DNA of 64,000 nt from SZUA-430 sp964638635. Lineage in GTDB: Bacteria > Pseudomonadota > Alphaproteobacteria > Micropepsales > Micropepsaceae. The position numbers and the translations under genes are program-made. The stretch covers positions 1-64,000 of the forward strand of contig CAZXAQ010000007.1 of assembly GCA_964638635.1 (NCBI GenBank), written 5' to 3'. This document shows positions 51,779-61,181 of this stretch, in pieces (the first letter of the stretch is position 1; each line of letters opens with the position of its first letter). The notes beneath the pieces are model-generated. The model was not told the DNA's origin, did not search any database, and saw only the letters and a list, made by a program, of their open reading frames with translations.

Positions 51779-52285
51779 ATGAGCGGCGTTGAGACGGCAC
51801 GGCTGAAGCTCGTGCCGCTCAGCGCGCGTTTCAACGATGATCTCTTCCGGCTGTTCAACGAGCCGGAGGTGGCGGACTGGCTGTTCCTGACCGGTGCGCC
51901 GACGCGCGAACAGGTGGAAGCGCGCACGGCGATTCACGAGCAGATTTGGGCGGAGCGCGGGTATGGGATGTTCGCGGTCGTCGAGAGGGCGAGCGAGCGG
52001 TTCGTGGCCCGCGTCGGCGCGATGACAACGCCGGAGACGGGGCGGATCGAAATCGCTTGGTCGACGACGCGCGACGCGTGGGGCAAAGGCTATGCGAGCG
52101 AGGCGGCGGCGGCGTCGATCTCGCATACGTTCGCGGCGTCGCAGCTCGACGCGCTCGACTGTTACTTGAGACCGGACAACACCGCCTCGCGCCGGGTCGC
52201 CGAGAAAGTCGGCTTCCGCTATGAGGATACGCGCTTCTTGTACGACCGGCCGCTCCGGTACTACCGGATTTTTCGCAGGGTCTAG
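51779..52285 (+). CDS. GNAT-family N-acetyltransferase (RimJ/RimL-like)
   Basis: 168 residues. TARLKLVPLS at the N terminus, GRIEIAWSTTRDAWGKGYAS and LRPDNTASRRVAEKVGF are the RimJ/RimL-type acetyltransferase signatures, with the acetyl-CoA loop at DAWGKGYAS. Target could be a protein N terminus, an aminoglycoside-like compound or another small amine; not decidable. It follows glyA after 3 bp. Confidence 0.9.
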   Translation: MSGVETARLKLVPLSARFNDDLFRLFNEPEVADWLFLTGAPTREQVEARTAIHEQIWAERGYGMFAVVERASERFVARVGAMTTPETGRIEIAWSTTRDAWGKGYASEAAAASISHTFAASQLDALDCYLRPDNTASRRVAEKVGFRYEDTRFLYDRPLRYYRIFRRV

Positions 52286-52299
52286 CCAAAAACACCGCA

Positions 52300-52328
52300 T
52301 TGACCCCAAGGGGCCATGTCCGTAACTT
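52300..52328 (+). promoter_or_regulatory. Promoter candidate of tRNA-Lys
   Basis: TTGACC (52300-52305), a 17-bp spacer and TAACTT (52323-52328) lie 43 bp upstream of the tRNA gene. Confidence 0.5.
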
Positions 52329-52371
52329 CCGCCCTCTTTCGCGGGACCCCTCCTAGGCGCCCCTGCGTGTG

Positions 52372-52446
52372 GGGCCCATAGCTCAGCGGTAGAGCATCTG
52401 ACTTTTAATCAGAGGGTCGCTGGTTCGATCCCAGCTGGGCTCACCA
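52372..52446 (+). tRNA. tRNA-Lys (anticodon TTT)
   Basis: A full cloverleaf of 75 bases. Acceptor stem GGGCCCA pairs with TGGGCTC (one G-T), the D arm contains AGCTCAGCGGTAGAGC, the anticodon loop is CTTTTAA with TTT, and the T arm has GGTTCGATCC. The CCA end is encoded (52444-52446). Confidence 0.97.
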
Positions 52447-52625
52447 AACAATTCAACAACTTACCGCATTGCGCCGTGCTTGGCCGCATTGCTTGGGTTC
52501 CAGCGAGGGCTCCGAGCAACCAGTTTGATCGGCGGCAACCTGACGCGGAGCGCGCAGCCATAGTCGCCAGTGCGTCGTGCGTTCAGTTCGATTTCGCGGG
52601 CGAGCGCTGCAGCAGAGGGCAAATC

Positions 52626-53045
52626 CTAGCGCATATGCTCCCAGAGTTCGCGCTCCTCCTCTAGGCGGTCGCGTTCGGTGCCTTTGAAGTCACCGCGCGA
52701 GACGACGCCGAGCAGTTTGCCGCGATCGACGACCGGGACGTGGCGAAAGCCGCCGTCCCACATCAAACGCAAGGCCTCGATGGCGGTTTTATCCGGCGTC
52801 ATGGTTTCGGGCCTTGGGGTCATGACATCGGCAAGTGTGGTGGTTTCCACGTTCTTGCCGGTTGCGACGACACGGCAAACGGCATCGCGGCCGGTGAAGA
52901 TACCGACGAGGTGGCCTTGCTCGTCCGTTACGAGCACCGAGCCGGCGCGGGACTCGCGCATCCGGCCGCACGCATCCTTGACGCAGACCGAGCGACGCAG
53001 TGTTAGCGGTTGTTGATTGAAGACGATATCCGAGAGCTTCCGCAT
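52626..53045 (-). CDS. CBS-domain pair protein
   Basis: 139 residues from the ATG at 53045 (GGAGG upstream). Two CBS motifs in tandem: DACGRMRESRAGSVLVTDEQ with GIFTGRDAVCRVV, and AIEALRLMWDGGFRHVPVVD with GVVSRGDF. Such standalone CBS pairs bind adenosine nucleotides and are typical stress or low-oxygen proteins (for example mycobacterial Hrp1). Two perfect TTGA-N6-TCAA sites lie in the divergent region shared with the P-type ATPase gene, so FNR/FixK-type control is inferred. Confidence 0.93.
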   Translation of the reverse strand: MRKLSDIVFNQQPLTLRRSVCVKDACGRMRESRAGSVLVTDEQGHLVGIFTGRDAVCRVVATGKNVETTTLADVMTPRPETMTPDKTAIEALRLMWDGGFRHVPVVDRGKLLGVVSRGDFKGTERDRLEEERELWEHMR

Positions 53046-53100
53046 GGCAGCCTCCACCGGGGTTGAGAGGTAACCATGGCGGCGTCCGGCAGTCCCTTCG

Positions 53101-53114
53101 TTGATCTCAGTCAA
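53101..53114. promoter_or_regulatory. FNR/FixK-type box 1 (perfect half-sites)
   Basis: TTGATCTCAGTCAA matches TTGA-N6-TCAA exactly. It lies between the CBS gene and the divergent P-type ATPase gene, centred 37 bp from box 2. Confidence 0.8.
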
Positions 53115-53137
53115 GAACTGGTCGGCTTCGTGCTTGC

Positions 53138-53151
53138 TTGATGCGGATCAA
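53138..53151. promoter_or_regulatory. FNR/FixK-type box 2 (perfect half-sites)
   Basis: TTGATGCGGATCAA matches TTGA-N6-TCAA exactly and is centred 42 bp upstream of the P-type ATPase ATG. It pairs with box 1. Confidence 0.8.
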
Positions 53152-53186
53152 TTGGGGGCGCGACATGGCGCGGGAGACTACCCGCC

Positions 53187-55751
53187 ATGAGCATTGACGA
53201 AAGCGATGGTGGACCGTTTTGGAGTCGCCAGGCCGACGAGGTGATCGCGCGGCTCGATACCAGCGCTCACGGATTGACCGTGGCGGCCGCCGAGGCGCGG
53301 TTGAAGCGCGTCGGTCCCAATGCGGTCAGCGAGCAGGTCGGCTTGCCGACGTTGCGCCTGTTGCTGCGGCAGTTCGAGAGCCCGCTGGTGTTGATCCTGG
53401 TGGCTGGCGCCGTCGCCTCGTCGTTTCTGGGCGAGTGGTTCGATGCCTCGCTTATTCTGGCGATCGTGCTTGGCAGCACGATGCTGGGGTTCAGCCAGGA
53501 GTTCCGCGCCTCGCGCGCGGTCGCGGAGTTGAAACAGCGCCTCGCGCTCACTACGCGGGCGCTGCGCAATGGCGCGGAGACCGTGGTGCCCGTTGCGAGC
53601 CTGGTTCCGGGCGACGTTGTTCTGTTGTCGGCCGGCAATCTCGTTCCGGCAGACGGATTGATCCTTGAGGCGAAGGATTTTCTGGTCACCGAGTCCAGTC
53701 TGACGGGCGAGTCGTTTCCAGTCGAGAAGCGCCTGGGCGTCGTTCCCGCGGATGCGCCGGTCGGCGCGAGGACGAACGCCGTCTTCATGGGCTCGTCCGT
53801 GCGCAGCGGAACGGCGCGGGTGGTGCTCGTCGAGACGGGTCTTCGCACTGCGTTCGGCGCGATCGCGTTGCGCCTGCAAGCGGGCGAATCCGAGACCGAG
53901 TTCGAGCGCGGGGTGCGCCAGTTCGGCCAGACGCTGGTGCGGGTTATGATTCTGACTGTCATCTTCGTCTTGACGATCAATCAGGCTCTCGGCCGCCCGG
54001 TGGCGGACTCGCTCCTGTTTGCGGTCGCGCTCGCCGTCGGTCTCTCGCCGGAGCTTCTGCCTGCGATCATTAGCGTCACGCTGTCGTCCGGTGCACGGCA
54101 CTTGGCGAAGAACGGGGTTCTGGTGCGCCGCCTCGATGCGATCGAAGACTTGGGCGGTATGGATGTCTTGTGCATGGACAAGACCGGTACGTTGACCGAG
54201 GGCACAATCGTTCTGCACGAGGCGGTCGACGCCGAGGGCGAGGCCTCGCCCGAGGTGCGGCAGCTTGCCTTCCTGAATGCCACATTCGAGAGCGGGATCG
54301 AGAATCCGCTCGACACTGCTATCGTCGAGATGGGTGAGCGCGAAGGCCTGTCGACCGAAGGGTTCCGCAAGGTCGACGAGATTCCCTATGATTTCGCGAG
54401 GCGCAGTCTGACGATCGTTGTCGAAGACGCGCTCGATCCCTCCACACACCGCCTGATCACGAAGGGTGCGTTTGCGAACATTCTCGCAGTTTGCACGGCG
54501 GTGAAGTGGCAGGGTGCCGAGCGGCCTTTGGACGACGACGTTCGGCAGCAGCTCGAACGTTATTTCCAGATGAACGGCGAGCAGGGGTTCCGCGTGCTTG
54601 CACTTGCCGAGCGGCGCCTGCCGGCGCGCTCGGCCTATTCGCGCGAGGACGAGGCGGGCATGACGTTGCGCGGCTTCCTCCTGTTCCGCGACCCGCCGAA
54701 ATTGTCGGCGGCGGTCGCGATCCACGACCTTGCACGGCTCGGCGTCGCCCTCAAGGTGATCAGCGGCGACAACAGGTTCGTGACCGCGCATCTGGCCCAG
54801 TCGCTCGGCATGGCGCAGCGGAAGCTTCTGCTCGGCGAAAATCTGAACCGAATGAAAGACGATGCGCTGTTGCATGCGGTTCAATCGGCCGATCTCTTCG
54901 TCGAGGTGGACCCGCAGCTGAAGGAGCGCATCGTTCGGGCGTTGCAGAAGGTGGGGCACGCCGTCGGCTTTCTTGGCGACGGTATCAACGATGCGCCGGC
55001 ATTGCACGCCGCGGATGTCGGCATTTCCGTAGACCGGGCGGTGGACATCGCGCGCGAAAGCGCCGACGTGGTGCTGCTGCAACCCGATCTCCATGTGCTG
55101 TGCCGGGGCGTGGAGGATGGACGGAAAATCTTCGTCAATACGCTCAAATACATTTCGATTACGACGAGCGCGAACTTCGGCAATATGATGAGCATGGCGC
55201 TCGCGACGCCGTTCTTGCCGTTCTTGCCGCTGCTGCCGAAGCAAATCCTGCTCAACAACTTTCTGTCCGATCTGCCTTCGATCGCAATCTCGACCGACAA
55301 TGTCGATCGCGAGCACGTGCGCGAGCCGCGGCGTTGGCATATAGCGGAGGTTCGCCGCTTCATGATTACGTTCGGCCTCATCAGTTCGGTCTTCGATCTG
55401 CTGACGTTCGCCGCGCTGTTGCTTGTGTTCCGAGCTGGCGAGGCGGAGTTTCAGACCGCGTGGTTTGTCGTCTCGCTGTTGACCGAGTTGGCGGTGGTGT
55501 TGGTTCTGCGGACAAAGGCGCCAGCGTTCACAAGCCGGCCGAGCCGTCTTCTCGCGGTATCGACGGGCGCCGTGTGTGCGATCACGCTCGCGCTGCCGTA
55601 TCTCCGTCCGCTCGCGGGTTTCTTCGGGTTCGTGCCGCTACCACCTGCGCTTCTCGCGATCGCCGTGGTGATTGTTGCGGCCTACATTGCCGTGACTGAA
55701 GCCGCGAAACGATGGTTCTACCGCCGACGCGGCCGGACCGCTCGCTCTTAG
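53187..55751 (+). CDS. P-type cation ATPase, MgtA-like (type IIIB)
   Basis: 854 residues. Actuator motif LTGES, phosphorylation motif DKTGTLT (Asp ~331) and hinge GDGINDAP are intact. The fourth-helix motif GLSPELLPAIISVTLSSGA resembles MgtA/MgtB (PEMLP) instead of the PEGLP of Ca2+ pumps, so Mg2+ uptake or a related divalent cation is likely. Ten hydrophobic segments in the usual 4+6 order. Preceded by two FNR-type boxes. The stop overlaps the convergent second ATPase gene by 4 bp. Confidence 0.93.
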   Translation: MSIDESDGGPFWSRQADEVIARLDTSAHGLTVAAAEARLKRVGPNAVSEQVGLPTLRLLLRQFESPLVLILVAGAVASSFLGEWFDASLILAIVLGSTMLGFSQEFRASRAVAELKQRLALTTRALRNGAETVVPVASLVPGDVVLLSAGNLVPADGLILEAKDFLVTESSLTGESFPVEKRLGVVPADAPVGARTNAVFMGSSVRSGTARVVLVETGLRTAFGAIALRLQAGESETEFERGVRQFGQTLVRVMILTVIFVLTINQALGRPVADSLLFAVALAVGLSPELLPAIISVTLSSGARHLAKNGVLVRRLDAIEDLGGMDVLCMDKTGTLTEGTIVLHEAVDAEGEASPEVRQLAFLNATFESGIENPLDTAIVEMGEREGLSTEGFRKVDEIPYDFARRSLTIVVEDALDPSTHRLITKGAFANILAVCTAVKWQGAERPLDDDVRQQLERYFQMNGEQGFRVLALAERRLPARSAYSREDEAGMTLRGFLLFRDPPKLSAAVAIHDLARLGVALKVISGDNRFVTAHLAQSLGMAQRKLLLGENLNRMKDDALLHAVQSADLFVEVDPQLKERIVRALQKVGHAVGFLGDGINDAPALHAADVGISVDRAVDIARESADVVLLQPDLHVLCRGVEDGRKIFVNTLKYISITTSANFGNMMSMALATPFLPFLPLLPKQILLNNFLSDLPSIAISTDNVDREHVREPRRWHIAEVRRFMITFGLISSVFDLLTFAALLLVFRAGEAEFQTAWFVVSLLTELAVVLVLRTKAPAFTSRPSRLLAVSTGAVCAITLALPYLRPLAGFFGFVPLPPALLAIAVVIVAAYIAVTEAAKRWFYRRRGRTARS

Positions 55752-58288
55752 AACGTGCGGGCGCTGGTTGCCGTGACGCTGTGCGCGATCCAAGCGGTGG
55801 CAACGAATAGGACCGCCCCGGTTACCGACAGGACGATGTCATCGCTGTGGAGCGGGGCGAGCGCGAACACTTCCCGCAGACGGGGCACCGCGAGGATCGT
55901 GCCGGCGACCGCAAGGATCACGGCGATGCCTGCCCAGAGCCATTGGTTTGGCCGCGTGACGGCGTCGAGTAGGGATTTGCCGAACGAGCGGTGAGCGAAG
56001 ATGAGGCCGATGTTGACGACGATCAGCGCGACGAAGACCAGGGTGCGCAGATCTGCCTCGCTGCCGCCCCGGCTCCGGCCTACGAAGAAGACCAGTGCAA
56101 CGGCCGCGAGGGCCAGGGCGCCGAGCACGATGCTCGAGACGACGAGGCGGCGATCGAGCAGGTTGGCCTTGGGATCGCGCGGCGGGCGTTGCATCACGTC
56201 GCGCTCTTCGGCTTCGGCCTCGAAGACGACGGAGCAGGCGGGGTCGATGATCATCTCCAAGAGCGCGATGATCAACGGCGTCAGCAGTAGAGATTGGCCG
56301 AACAAAAGCGGCAGAAGCGCGAGCCCTGCGATCGGCACGTGGACGGAGAGAATGTAGCCCATCGCTTTGCGCAAATTGTCGTAGATGCGCCGGCCCAGCC
56401 GGACTGTCTTCACGATCGAGCCGAAATCGTCGTCGAGCAGCACGATCGACGAGGCCTCGCGCGCGACGTCCGTGCCGCGGCCGCCCATCGCGATGCCGAT
56501 ATGGGCGGCGCGCAAGGACGGCGCGTCGTTCACGCCGTCGCCGGTCATGCCGACGACTTCACCGTTCGCCTTGAAGGCTTCGATCAGCCGGAGTTTCTGC
56601 TCGGGCAGAATGCGCGCAAAGACGTCGCAGTCGCGCACGCGTGCGCGTAGCGTCTCGTCGTCGAGCGAGGCGATGTCTTGGCCCGACAGCGCGGTGCTTG
56701 CGGTTAGGCCCGCTTTTGCCGCTATGGCGCGGGCGGTTTCGGGATAGTCGCCGGTGATCATCACGACGCGGATGCCCGCGTGTCGGCATTCGCGAACCGC
56801 GCCCGGCACACTTTCACGGACCGGGTCCTCGTATCCGACGAGGCCGAGGAAGCGGAACCGGCGGCCGATTGTTCGCGCCAGATCCTCGCCCGGATCGGCG
56901 TGCTGTTCGGCAACGGCCAACAGGCGCAATCCGCTTGCTGCCAGCGCGGTTGCCCGCGCGAGCATGCGGCGCGCCTCGTCCACGCCGATGTCGCATAGGG
57001 GAAGAACCGCTTCCGGCGCGCCTTTCATCGCGGCGACAGCGGGGCCGCCGTTCGTGCGCCAAACCTGGGTCATGGCGAGAAGCTGCGGGGTCACGCCTTG
57101 GCGGTGCGCCAGCTCACGCTCGCCGAACAAGTCGCCGGGGGTGTGGCCGTGCGCCTTCATCAGTTCCTGCATGGCGCGTTCCATCGGATCGAACGGCTCG
57201 GGTAAACCCGCCAGCGCCGCGGTCTGCATCAAGTGCTTGATCGAGGCGGATGGTGGTCCGTCGGACGGGTCGCGCCACATGCCGTCGGGCGTCTCGAGAT
57301 GGGCGACCTCCATCTTGTTCAGGGTCAGCGTTCCGGTCTTGTCGGTGCAGAGGACGGTCACCGCGCCTAACGTCTCGATCGCGGCGGCCCGCCGGGTTAG
57401 GACTCGCGTTTGCGCGATGCGCCACGCGCCCATGACGAGGAACACCGCGAGCACCAGGGGGAACTCCTCCGGCAGCATGGCCATACCGACGGCGATGCCT
57501 GACAGCAGGCCGTCGAGCCACGACTGTCGCGCGAGGCCGTAGAGGCCGCCCGCCAAGACGCTCACCGCAAACCCTGCGATCGCCACATCGCGCACGATGC
57601 GCCGGGTTTCTTGCCGGAGCTTTGGTGCTTCGCTTCGAATGCCCGCAAGTGCGCCGCCGATCTTGCCGATCGCGCTTTTGGCGCCCGTTGCGACGACGAG
57701 GCCCTTGCCGTGGCCGCGCACAACGAGCGTGCCGGAGAATGCAAGCGGCAAGTCCTCACCTCCTGCTTGGAAAGGGCGCGGTTCTTCGTTCGGCGCCGCG
57801 CGCTTCCGCACGGGCGCGGACTCGCCCGTCAGCAGCGATTCGTCGAGCGAGAGTTCGCTGCCTTCCAAGAGCCACGTGTCGGCCGGAACGCGGTCGCCTT
57901 CAGCCAGCAGCACGATGTCGCCGCGGGCGACGTCGCGACCGGCGATACGCTTGCGCACGCCTCCGCGGATGACGAGGGCGCGTGGGCTCGCCATGTTCCG
58001 CAGGGCAGCGAGTACGCCTTCGCTGCGGATTTCCTGTACGAGTGCGATCGAGACCGAGAACGTGGCGAACAGCGACAGCGCGATAGCTTCGCTGAGGTGA
58101 CCGAGCGCGAAGTAGATCGCGCCCGACCCGAGCAGGAGTGCGAACATCGGCTCGCTCACCACGTCGAGCGCGATGCGCCAAGTCGGCCGCCGCCCCGCAG
58201 AAGGGATTTCGTTCGGTCCCTCTTGCTTAAGCCGCGCGGCTGCTTCTTGGTCGCTTAATCCGTCGTCGCCCGGCCGGTCAGGCCTCAT
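55748..58288 (-). CDS. P-type cation ATPase, PMR1/Ca2+-type-like
   Basis: 846 residues from the ATG at 58288. Motifs: LTGESAPV, PEEFPL in the fourth helix (AMLPEEFPLVLAVFLVMGAW), DKTGTLT (Asp ~315), GDGVNDAPSL. PEEFP occurs in a bacterial subgroup of Ca2+/Mg2+-type P-type ATPases; the ion is not certain. The gene is translationally coupled to the flavodoxin gene (ATGA overlap at 58285-58288). Unlike the neighbour at 53187 it is probably expressed with flavodoxin under the FNR-type box at 58896. Confidence 0.92.
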   Translation of the reverse strand: MRPDRPGDDGLSDQEAAARLKQEGPNEIPSAGRRPTWRIALDVVSEPMFALLLGSGAIYFALGHLSEAIALSLFATFSVSIALVQEIRSEGVLAALRNMASPRALVIRGGVRKRIAGRDVARGDIVLLAEGDRVPADTWLLEGSELSLDESLLTGESAPVRKRAAPNEEPRPFQAGGEDLPLAFSGTLVVRGHGKGLVVATGAKSAIGKIGGALAGIRSEAPKLRQETRRIVRDVAIAGFAVSVLAGGLYGLARQSWLDGLLSGIAVGMAMLPEEFPLVLAVFLVMGAWRIAQTRVLTRRAAAIETLGAVTVLCTDKTGTLTLNKMEVAHLETPDGMWRDPSDGPPSASIKHLMQTAALAGLPEPFDPMERAMQELMKAHGHTPGDLFGERELAHRQGVTPQLLAMTQVWRTNGGPAVAAMKGAPEAVLPLCDIGVDEARRMLARATALAASGLRLLAVAEQHADPGEDLARTIGRRFRFLGLVGYEDPVRESVPGAVRECRHAGIRVVMITGDYPETARAIAAKAGLTASTALSGQDIASLDDETLRARVRDCDVFARILPEQKLRLIEAFKANGEVVGMTGDGVNDAPSLRAAHIGIAMGGRGTDVAREASSIVLLDDDFGSIVKTVRLGRRIYDNLRKAMGYILSVHVPIAGLALLPLLFGQSLLLTPLIIALLEMIIDPACSVVFEAEAEERDVMQRPPRDPKANLLDRRLVVSSIVLGALALAAVALVFFVGRSRGGSEADLRTLVFVALIVVNIGLIFAHRSFGKSLLDAVTRPNQWLWAGIAVILAVAGTILAVPRLREVFALAPLHSDDIVLSVTGAVLFVATAWIAHSVTATSARTF

Positions 58289-58842
58289 GCGGCGTGCTTG
58301 GGCGCAGCGGCGGCCTGATCGTGGAACGCCTGAACGATCCGGGCGAGGGCGTCCCAATCGGTCAACTCAAGCTCGATTGCGCCGCCAAGCTTCACGCCGT
58401 GTTCCCACGCGATGATCTTCATCATCCAGCGCTTGAAATAGTCGTACTCCGCAAAGCGGAAAGCGCCGGCGATCTGGTGGATTTCGCCGCCGGTCCAGCC
58501 CGTTTCTTTCCGGAATCGATCTGCGCAAACCGCGATGCCTTTCAGTTCCTCGGGGTCTTTCCCAGCTGCGGACAGCGAAACCGAAAGGAAGGCGGTCGGC
58601 ATCTTGTTGAGCGCTTCATGGTGTTTGCGCGCGAAGTGGATCAGTGGCGTCTGATAAACTCCCGCATGCAGCGACCCGGCCAGGACTGCCGCGTCGTAAT
58701 CCTGGGGCCGCAAGTCCCAGGGCACGTCGGCAGCGTCGATCATAGCGACGACGTCGCCCCTGTCCTTCAATTTCGTCGTGACGAAGTCGGCGATCTTGCG
58801 CGTTTGTCCTTCTGTCGTCCCGTAGAGCACAAGAACTTTCAT
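58285..58842 (-). CDS. Flavodoxin-domain protein, HemG/protoporphyrinogen oxidase-like
   Basis: 185 residues from the ATG at 58842. The FMN-binding P-loop VLYGTTEGQTRKIA, DYDAAVLAGSLHAGVYQ and FLSVSLSAAG match the HemG-like flavodoxin group (Flavodoxin_5). In E. coli HemG oxidises protoporphyrinogen IX with quinone without oxygen. The region specific for HemG is not decisive here, so a general electron-transfer role is possible. A near-perfect FNR box (58896-58909) lies 54 bp upstream. The gene is followed by an overlapping P-type ATPase gene. Confidence 0.85.
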   Translation of the reverse strand: MKVLVLYGTTEGQTRKIADFVTTKLKDRGDVVAMIDAADVPWDLRPQDYDAAVLAGSLHAGVYQTPLIHFARKHHEALNKMPTAFLSVSLSAAGKDPEELKGIAVCADRFRKETGWTGGEIHQIAGAFRFAEYDYFKRWMMKIIAWEHGVKLGGAIELELTDWDALARIVQAFHDQAAAAPKHAA

Positions 58843-58895
58843 GACCGTCGCTCCCAATGCGGTGGGAAGTGTCGCGTGAGCTGACCGCCGCCGAC

Positions 58896-58909
58896 ATGAC
58901 CCAAGTCAA
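58896..58909 (-). promoter_or_regulatory. FNR/FixK-type box upstream of flavodoxin
   Basis: On the minus strand TTGACTTGGGTCAT differs from TTGA-N6-TCAA in the last base only. Its centre is 60 bp from the flavodoxin ATG, which would give a short leader if it acts at -41.5. Confidence 0.65.
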
Positions 58910-58917
58910 GACTTGAA

Positions 58918-60765
58918 CTAGGGCTGGCGAACGTAGGCGCCGGGTGCTGGGCCGAGCGGTGGATAGCCGCGTGCAGGGGCGCCGAGCGAGGGCGGTGCGG
59001 CTTGCTCGGTTGATCGCGCTTCTAGCCAAGCGCGCCATTCCGGCCACCAGGAGCCTTCCTTCTGCGGGGCCTCGGTCAGCCAGGTGTCGGGGTCGGTGTA
59101 TTGCTCGTGATGCGTCTTGCTTTTTACACGGTAGGAGCGGCCGTCCTTGCCCGGCTCCGAAACGATCCCGGCGTTGTGGCCGCCCGTCGTCAGAAGAAAC
59201 GTCACTTCCGTGTCGGTCAAGATGTGGATCTTGTAGGCCGAACGCCAGGGTACGACGTGGTCCCATTCCGTGCCCACCGCGAAGATCGGGGCGCGGATGT
59301 CGGTCAGGGCGACCGGCTTGCCGCCGACCTCGAACCGGCCCGTCGCGAGATCGTTCCGCAGGAACAGTCGTCGCAAATACTCGGTGTGCATGCGGTAGGG
59401 CATGCGCGTGCCGTCGGCGTTCCACGCCATCAAGTCGCTGAGATTGTCGCGTTCGCCCATCAGATAGTCGTGTACGACGCGCGACCACACCAGGTCGTTC
59501 GACCGCAGAAGTTGGAAGGCGCCGGCCATTTGCCGGGTGTCCAGAAAGCCCTGGCCCCACATCATATCTTCCAAGAATGTGAGCTGGCTCTCGTTGATGA
59601 AGAGGCCGAGTTCGCCGGGTTCGCTGAAATCCGTTTGGCCCGCGAGCAGCGTGACCGTTTTTAGCCGCTCGTCTTCGTCCCGCGCCATCGCGGCGGCCGT
59701 GATCGCAAGCAGCGTCGCGCCGAGGCAGTAACCCGCTGCATGGATCTTGCGGTTCGGCACGATCGCCGACACCGCGTCCAGCGCGGCCGCGACGCCTTCC
59801 TTGCGGTAGGCTTCCAGGTCTAAGTCGCGGTCTTCGGCTTCCGGGTTCTTCCATGAAATCATGAAGACGGTGAAGCCGCGATCGACGAGATACTTCACCA
59901 GCGAATTGTGCGGCGAGAGATCCAGGATGTAGTACTTCATGATCCAAGCGGGTACGATTAGCACCGGCTCGGCGTGCACGGTTTCGGTTGCGGGCGCATA
60001 CTGGATGAGTTCGATCAAGCGGTTGCGGTATACGACGCGCCCGGGCGTGATCGCGACGTTGCGGCCGACCTCGTAGGCTTCGGCGCCCGCCGGCTTCTTC
60101 GCGCCGAGCACGCGCTCCAAATCCTGCAGGAAATTGTTCCAGCCGCTGACGAGGTTGGCGCCGCCGCTCTTCAGCGTCTTCTCGAATGCGACCGGATTTG
60201 TCGCCAGGAAATTCGATGGCGCCAGGATGTCCAGCATCTGGCGCGTCACGAACGCGACGATGTCTTCGTGCTTGCTGGTGATACCGCGCACGCCGTGCGT
60301 CGCGTTGTGCCACCATTGTTGATTCAGCAGAAACGACTGGTAGATGAGATTATACGGCCAGCGCTGCCATTGGGGTCCGTCGAAGCGGTGATCTTGCGGC
60401 AGAGGTTTGATGCAGGGCTCGACCGCATTGCCCGATAGCGTTGCGTTGACGGCGTGATTCACGAAACGCAGGTATTTCTTGGCAGCCTTCTCCGCGAGCT
60501 GCATCTGTTTGCCGGGAGAGAAGGCGAGATGCGTCCACCAATCGAGATAGGCCTGTCCCAACGCGGCGGGCGAAATCCCCCGGCTCAACCGCGCGAGTGC
60601 GGCGTGAAACGAACGATCGGTGATGTCGGCGAACGCCGTGGATGCGTAGGAGTCACGATCGGAGACTTCCGGCAGCGGCAGTGATTTCGGAAAGACGGTC
60701 TCGCGCGGCGGTTCGGCTGCGTCCGCCAATCGCACGCGCTGGCCTGTTCGTATTCGAGCCGTCAC
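58918..60765 (-). CDS. phaC: Class I poly(3-hydroxyalkanoate) synthase
   Basis: 615 residues. Polymerises hydroxyacyl-CoA into PHA granules. The lipase-like box GYCLGAT carries the catalytic Cys (~347); Asp is in GTEWDHVVPW (~502) and His in TTGGHNAGIV (~530). The N-terminal domain (HLAFSPGKQMQLAEKAAKKY) is of the class I type. The GTG start overlaps the phasin stop codon by one base. It is the second gene of a phasin-phaC operon with FNR-type sites upstream. The C-terminal Pro-rich tail (SLGAPARGYPPLGPAPGAYV) is an unusual extension. No phaAB genes are nearby. Confidence 0.95.
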   Translation of the reverse strand: MTARIRTGQRVRLADAAEPPRETVFPKSLPLPEVSDRDSYASTAFADITDRSFHAALARLSRGISPAALGQAYLDWWTHLAFSPGKQMQLAEKAAKKYLRFVNHAVNATLSGNAVEPCIKPLPQDHRFDGPQWQRWPYNLIYQSFLLNQQWWHNATHGVRGITSKHEDIVAFVTRQMLDILAPSNFLATNPVAFEKTLKSGGANLVSGWNNFLQDLERVLGAKKPAGAEAYEVGRNVAITPGRVVYRNRLIELIQYAPATETVHAEPVLIVPAWIMKYYILDLSPHNSLVKYLVDRGFTVFMISWKNPEAEDRDLDLEAYRKEGVAAALDAVSAIVPNRKIHAAGYCLGATLLAITAAAMARDEDERLKTVTLLAGQTDFSEPGELGLFINESQLTFLEDMMWGQGFLDTRQMAGAFQLLRSNDLVWSRVVHDYLMGERDNLSDLMAWNADGTRMPYRMHTEYLRRLFLRNDLATGRFEVGGKPVALTDIRAPIFAVGTEWDHVVPWRSAYKIHILTDTEVTFLLTTGGHNAGIVSEPGKDGRSYRVKSKTHHEQYTDPDTWLTEAPQKEGSWWPEWRAWLEARSTEQAAPPSLGAPARGYPPLGPAPGAYVRQP

Positions 60766-61127
60766 TAGTGGGTCTCGTCGGGTCGAGGCCGTCTTTCCGT
60801 CGCCTCGTCGCTGGCATCACGCATCATGTCGCTCATGAGTTCGCCGTATCGCTGCCATTCTTCGGCGTAGGCTCGAGTCATGCCCGCGAACCATTTCTGC
60901 TGCGCGGCAAACAGGTCGGGCAAACTTCTGCACGAACCGAATTCCTCGGCGGCTTTCACGTTGTCTTCGAGGCGTTGGTTGAAGAAGCGCAGTCCTTCCT
61001 TCTGCAAGGTCGCGAAGCCGCGACCGAAGATGGATGCGCCTTTGCCGAACGCCTCGGTCATCGGTGTTGCAAAGGGTGCGGTGAACGGCGTGTCTTCATG
61101 AAATTGGCTGGGTTTGTGGTGCTTCAT
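60765..61127 (-). CDS. Phasin-like PHA granule protein
   Basis: 120 residues, mostly helical and amphipathic: GFATLQKEGLRFFNQRLEDN, VKAAEEFGSCRSLPDLFAAQ, QKWFAGMTRAYAEEWQRYGE. LPDLFAAQQKWFAGMTRAYAEEW is the conserved phasin segment (phasin_2-like pattern LxxLxxLQxxFxxxxxxxY). Its position one base before phaC supports coating of PHA granules. It is preceded by two FNR-type boxes in the region shared with the divergent DUF3775 gene. Confidence 0.88.
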   Translation of the reverse strand: MKHHKPSQFHEDTPFTAPFATPMTEAFGKGASIFGRGFATLQKEGLRFFNQRLEDNVKAAEEFGSCRSLPDLFAAQQKWFAGMTRAYAEEWQRYGELMSDMMRDASDEATERRPRPDETH

Positions 61128-61181
61128 CTGGGTCTCCCAGGGGCTGGAGCGGACTCATCGCATGTGGGGCAGCGAAGCGAC

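Noticed and set aside
50405..52309. A 634-codon open frame antisense to glyA, and similar long antisense frames at 4591-6222 and 53178-55340
   Set aside because: They are opposite well-supported genes, are rich in Arg, Pro and His, and arise from GC-rich codon use; no family pattern is visible.
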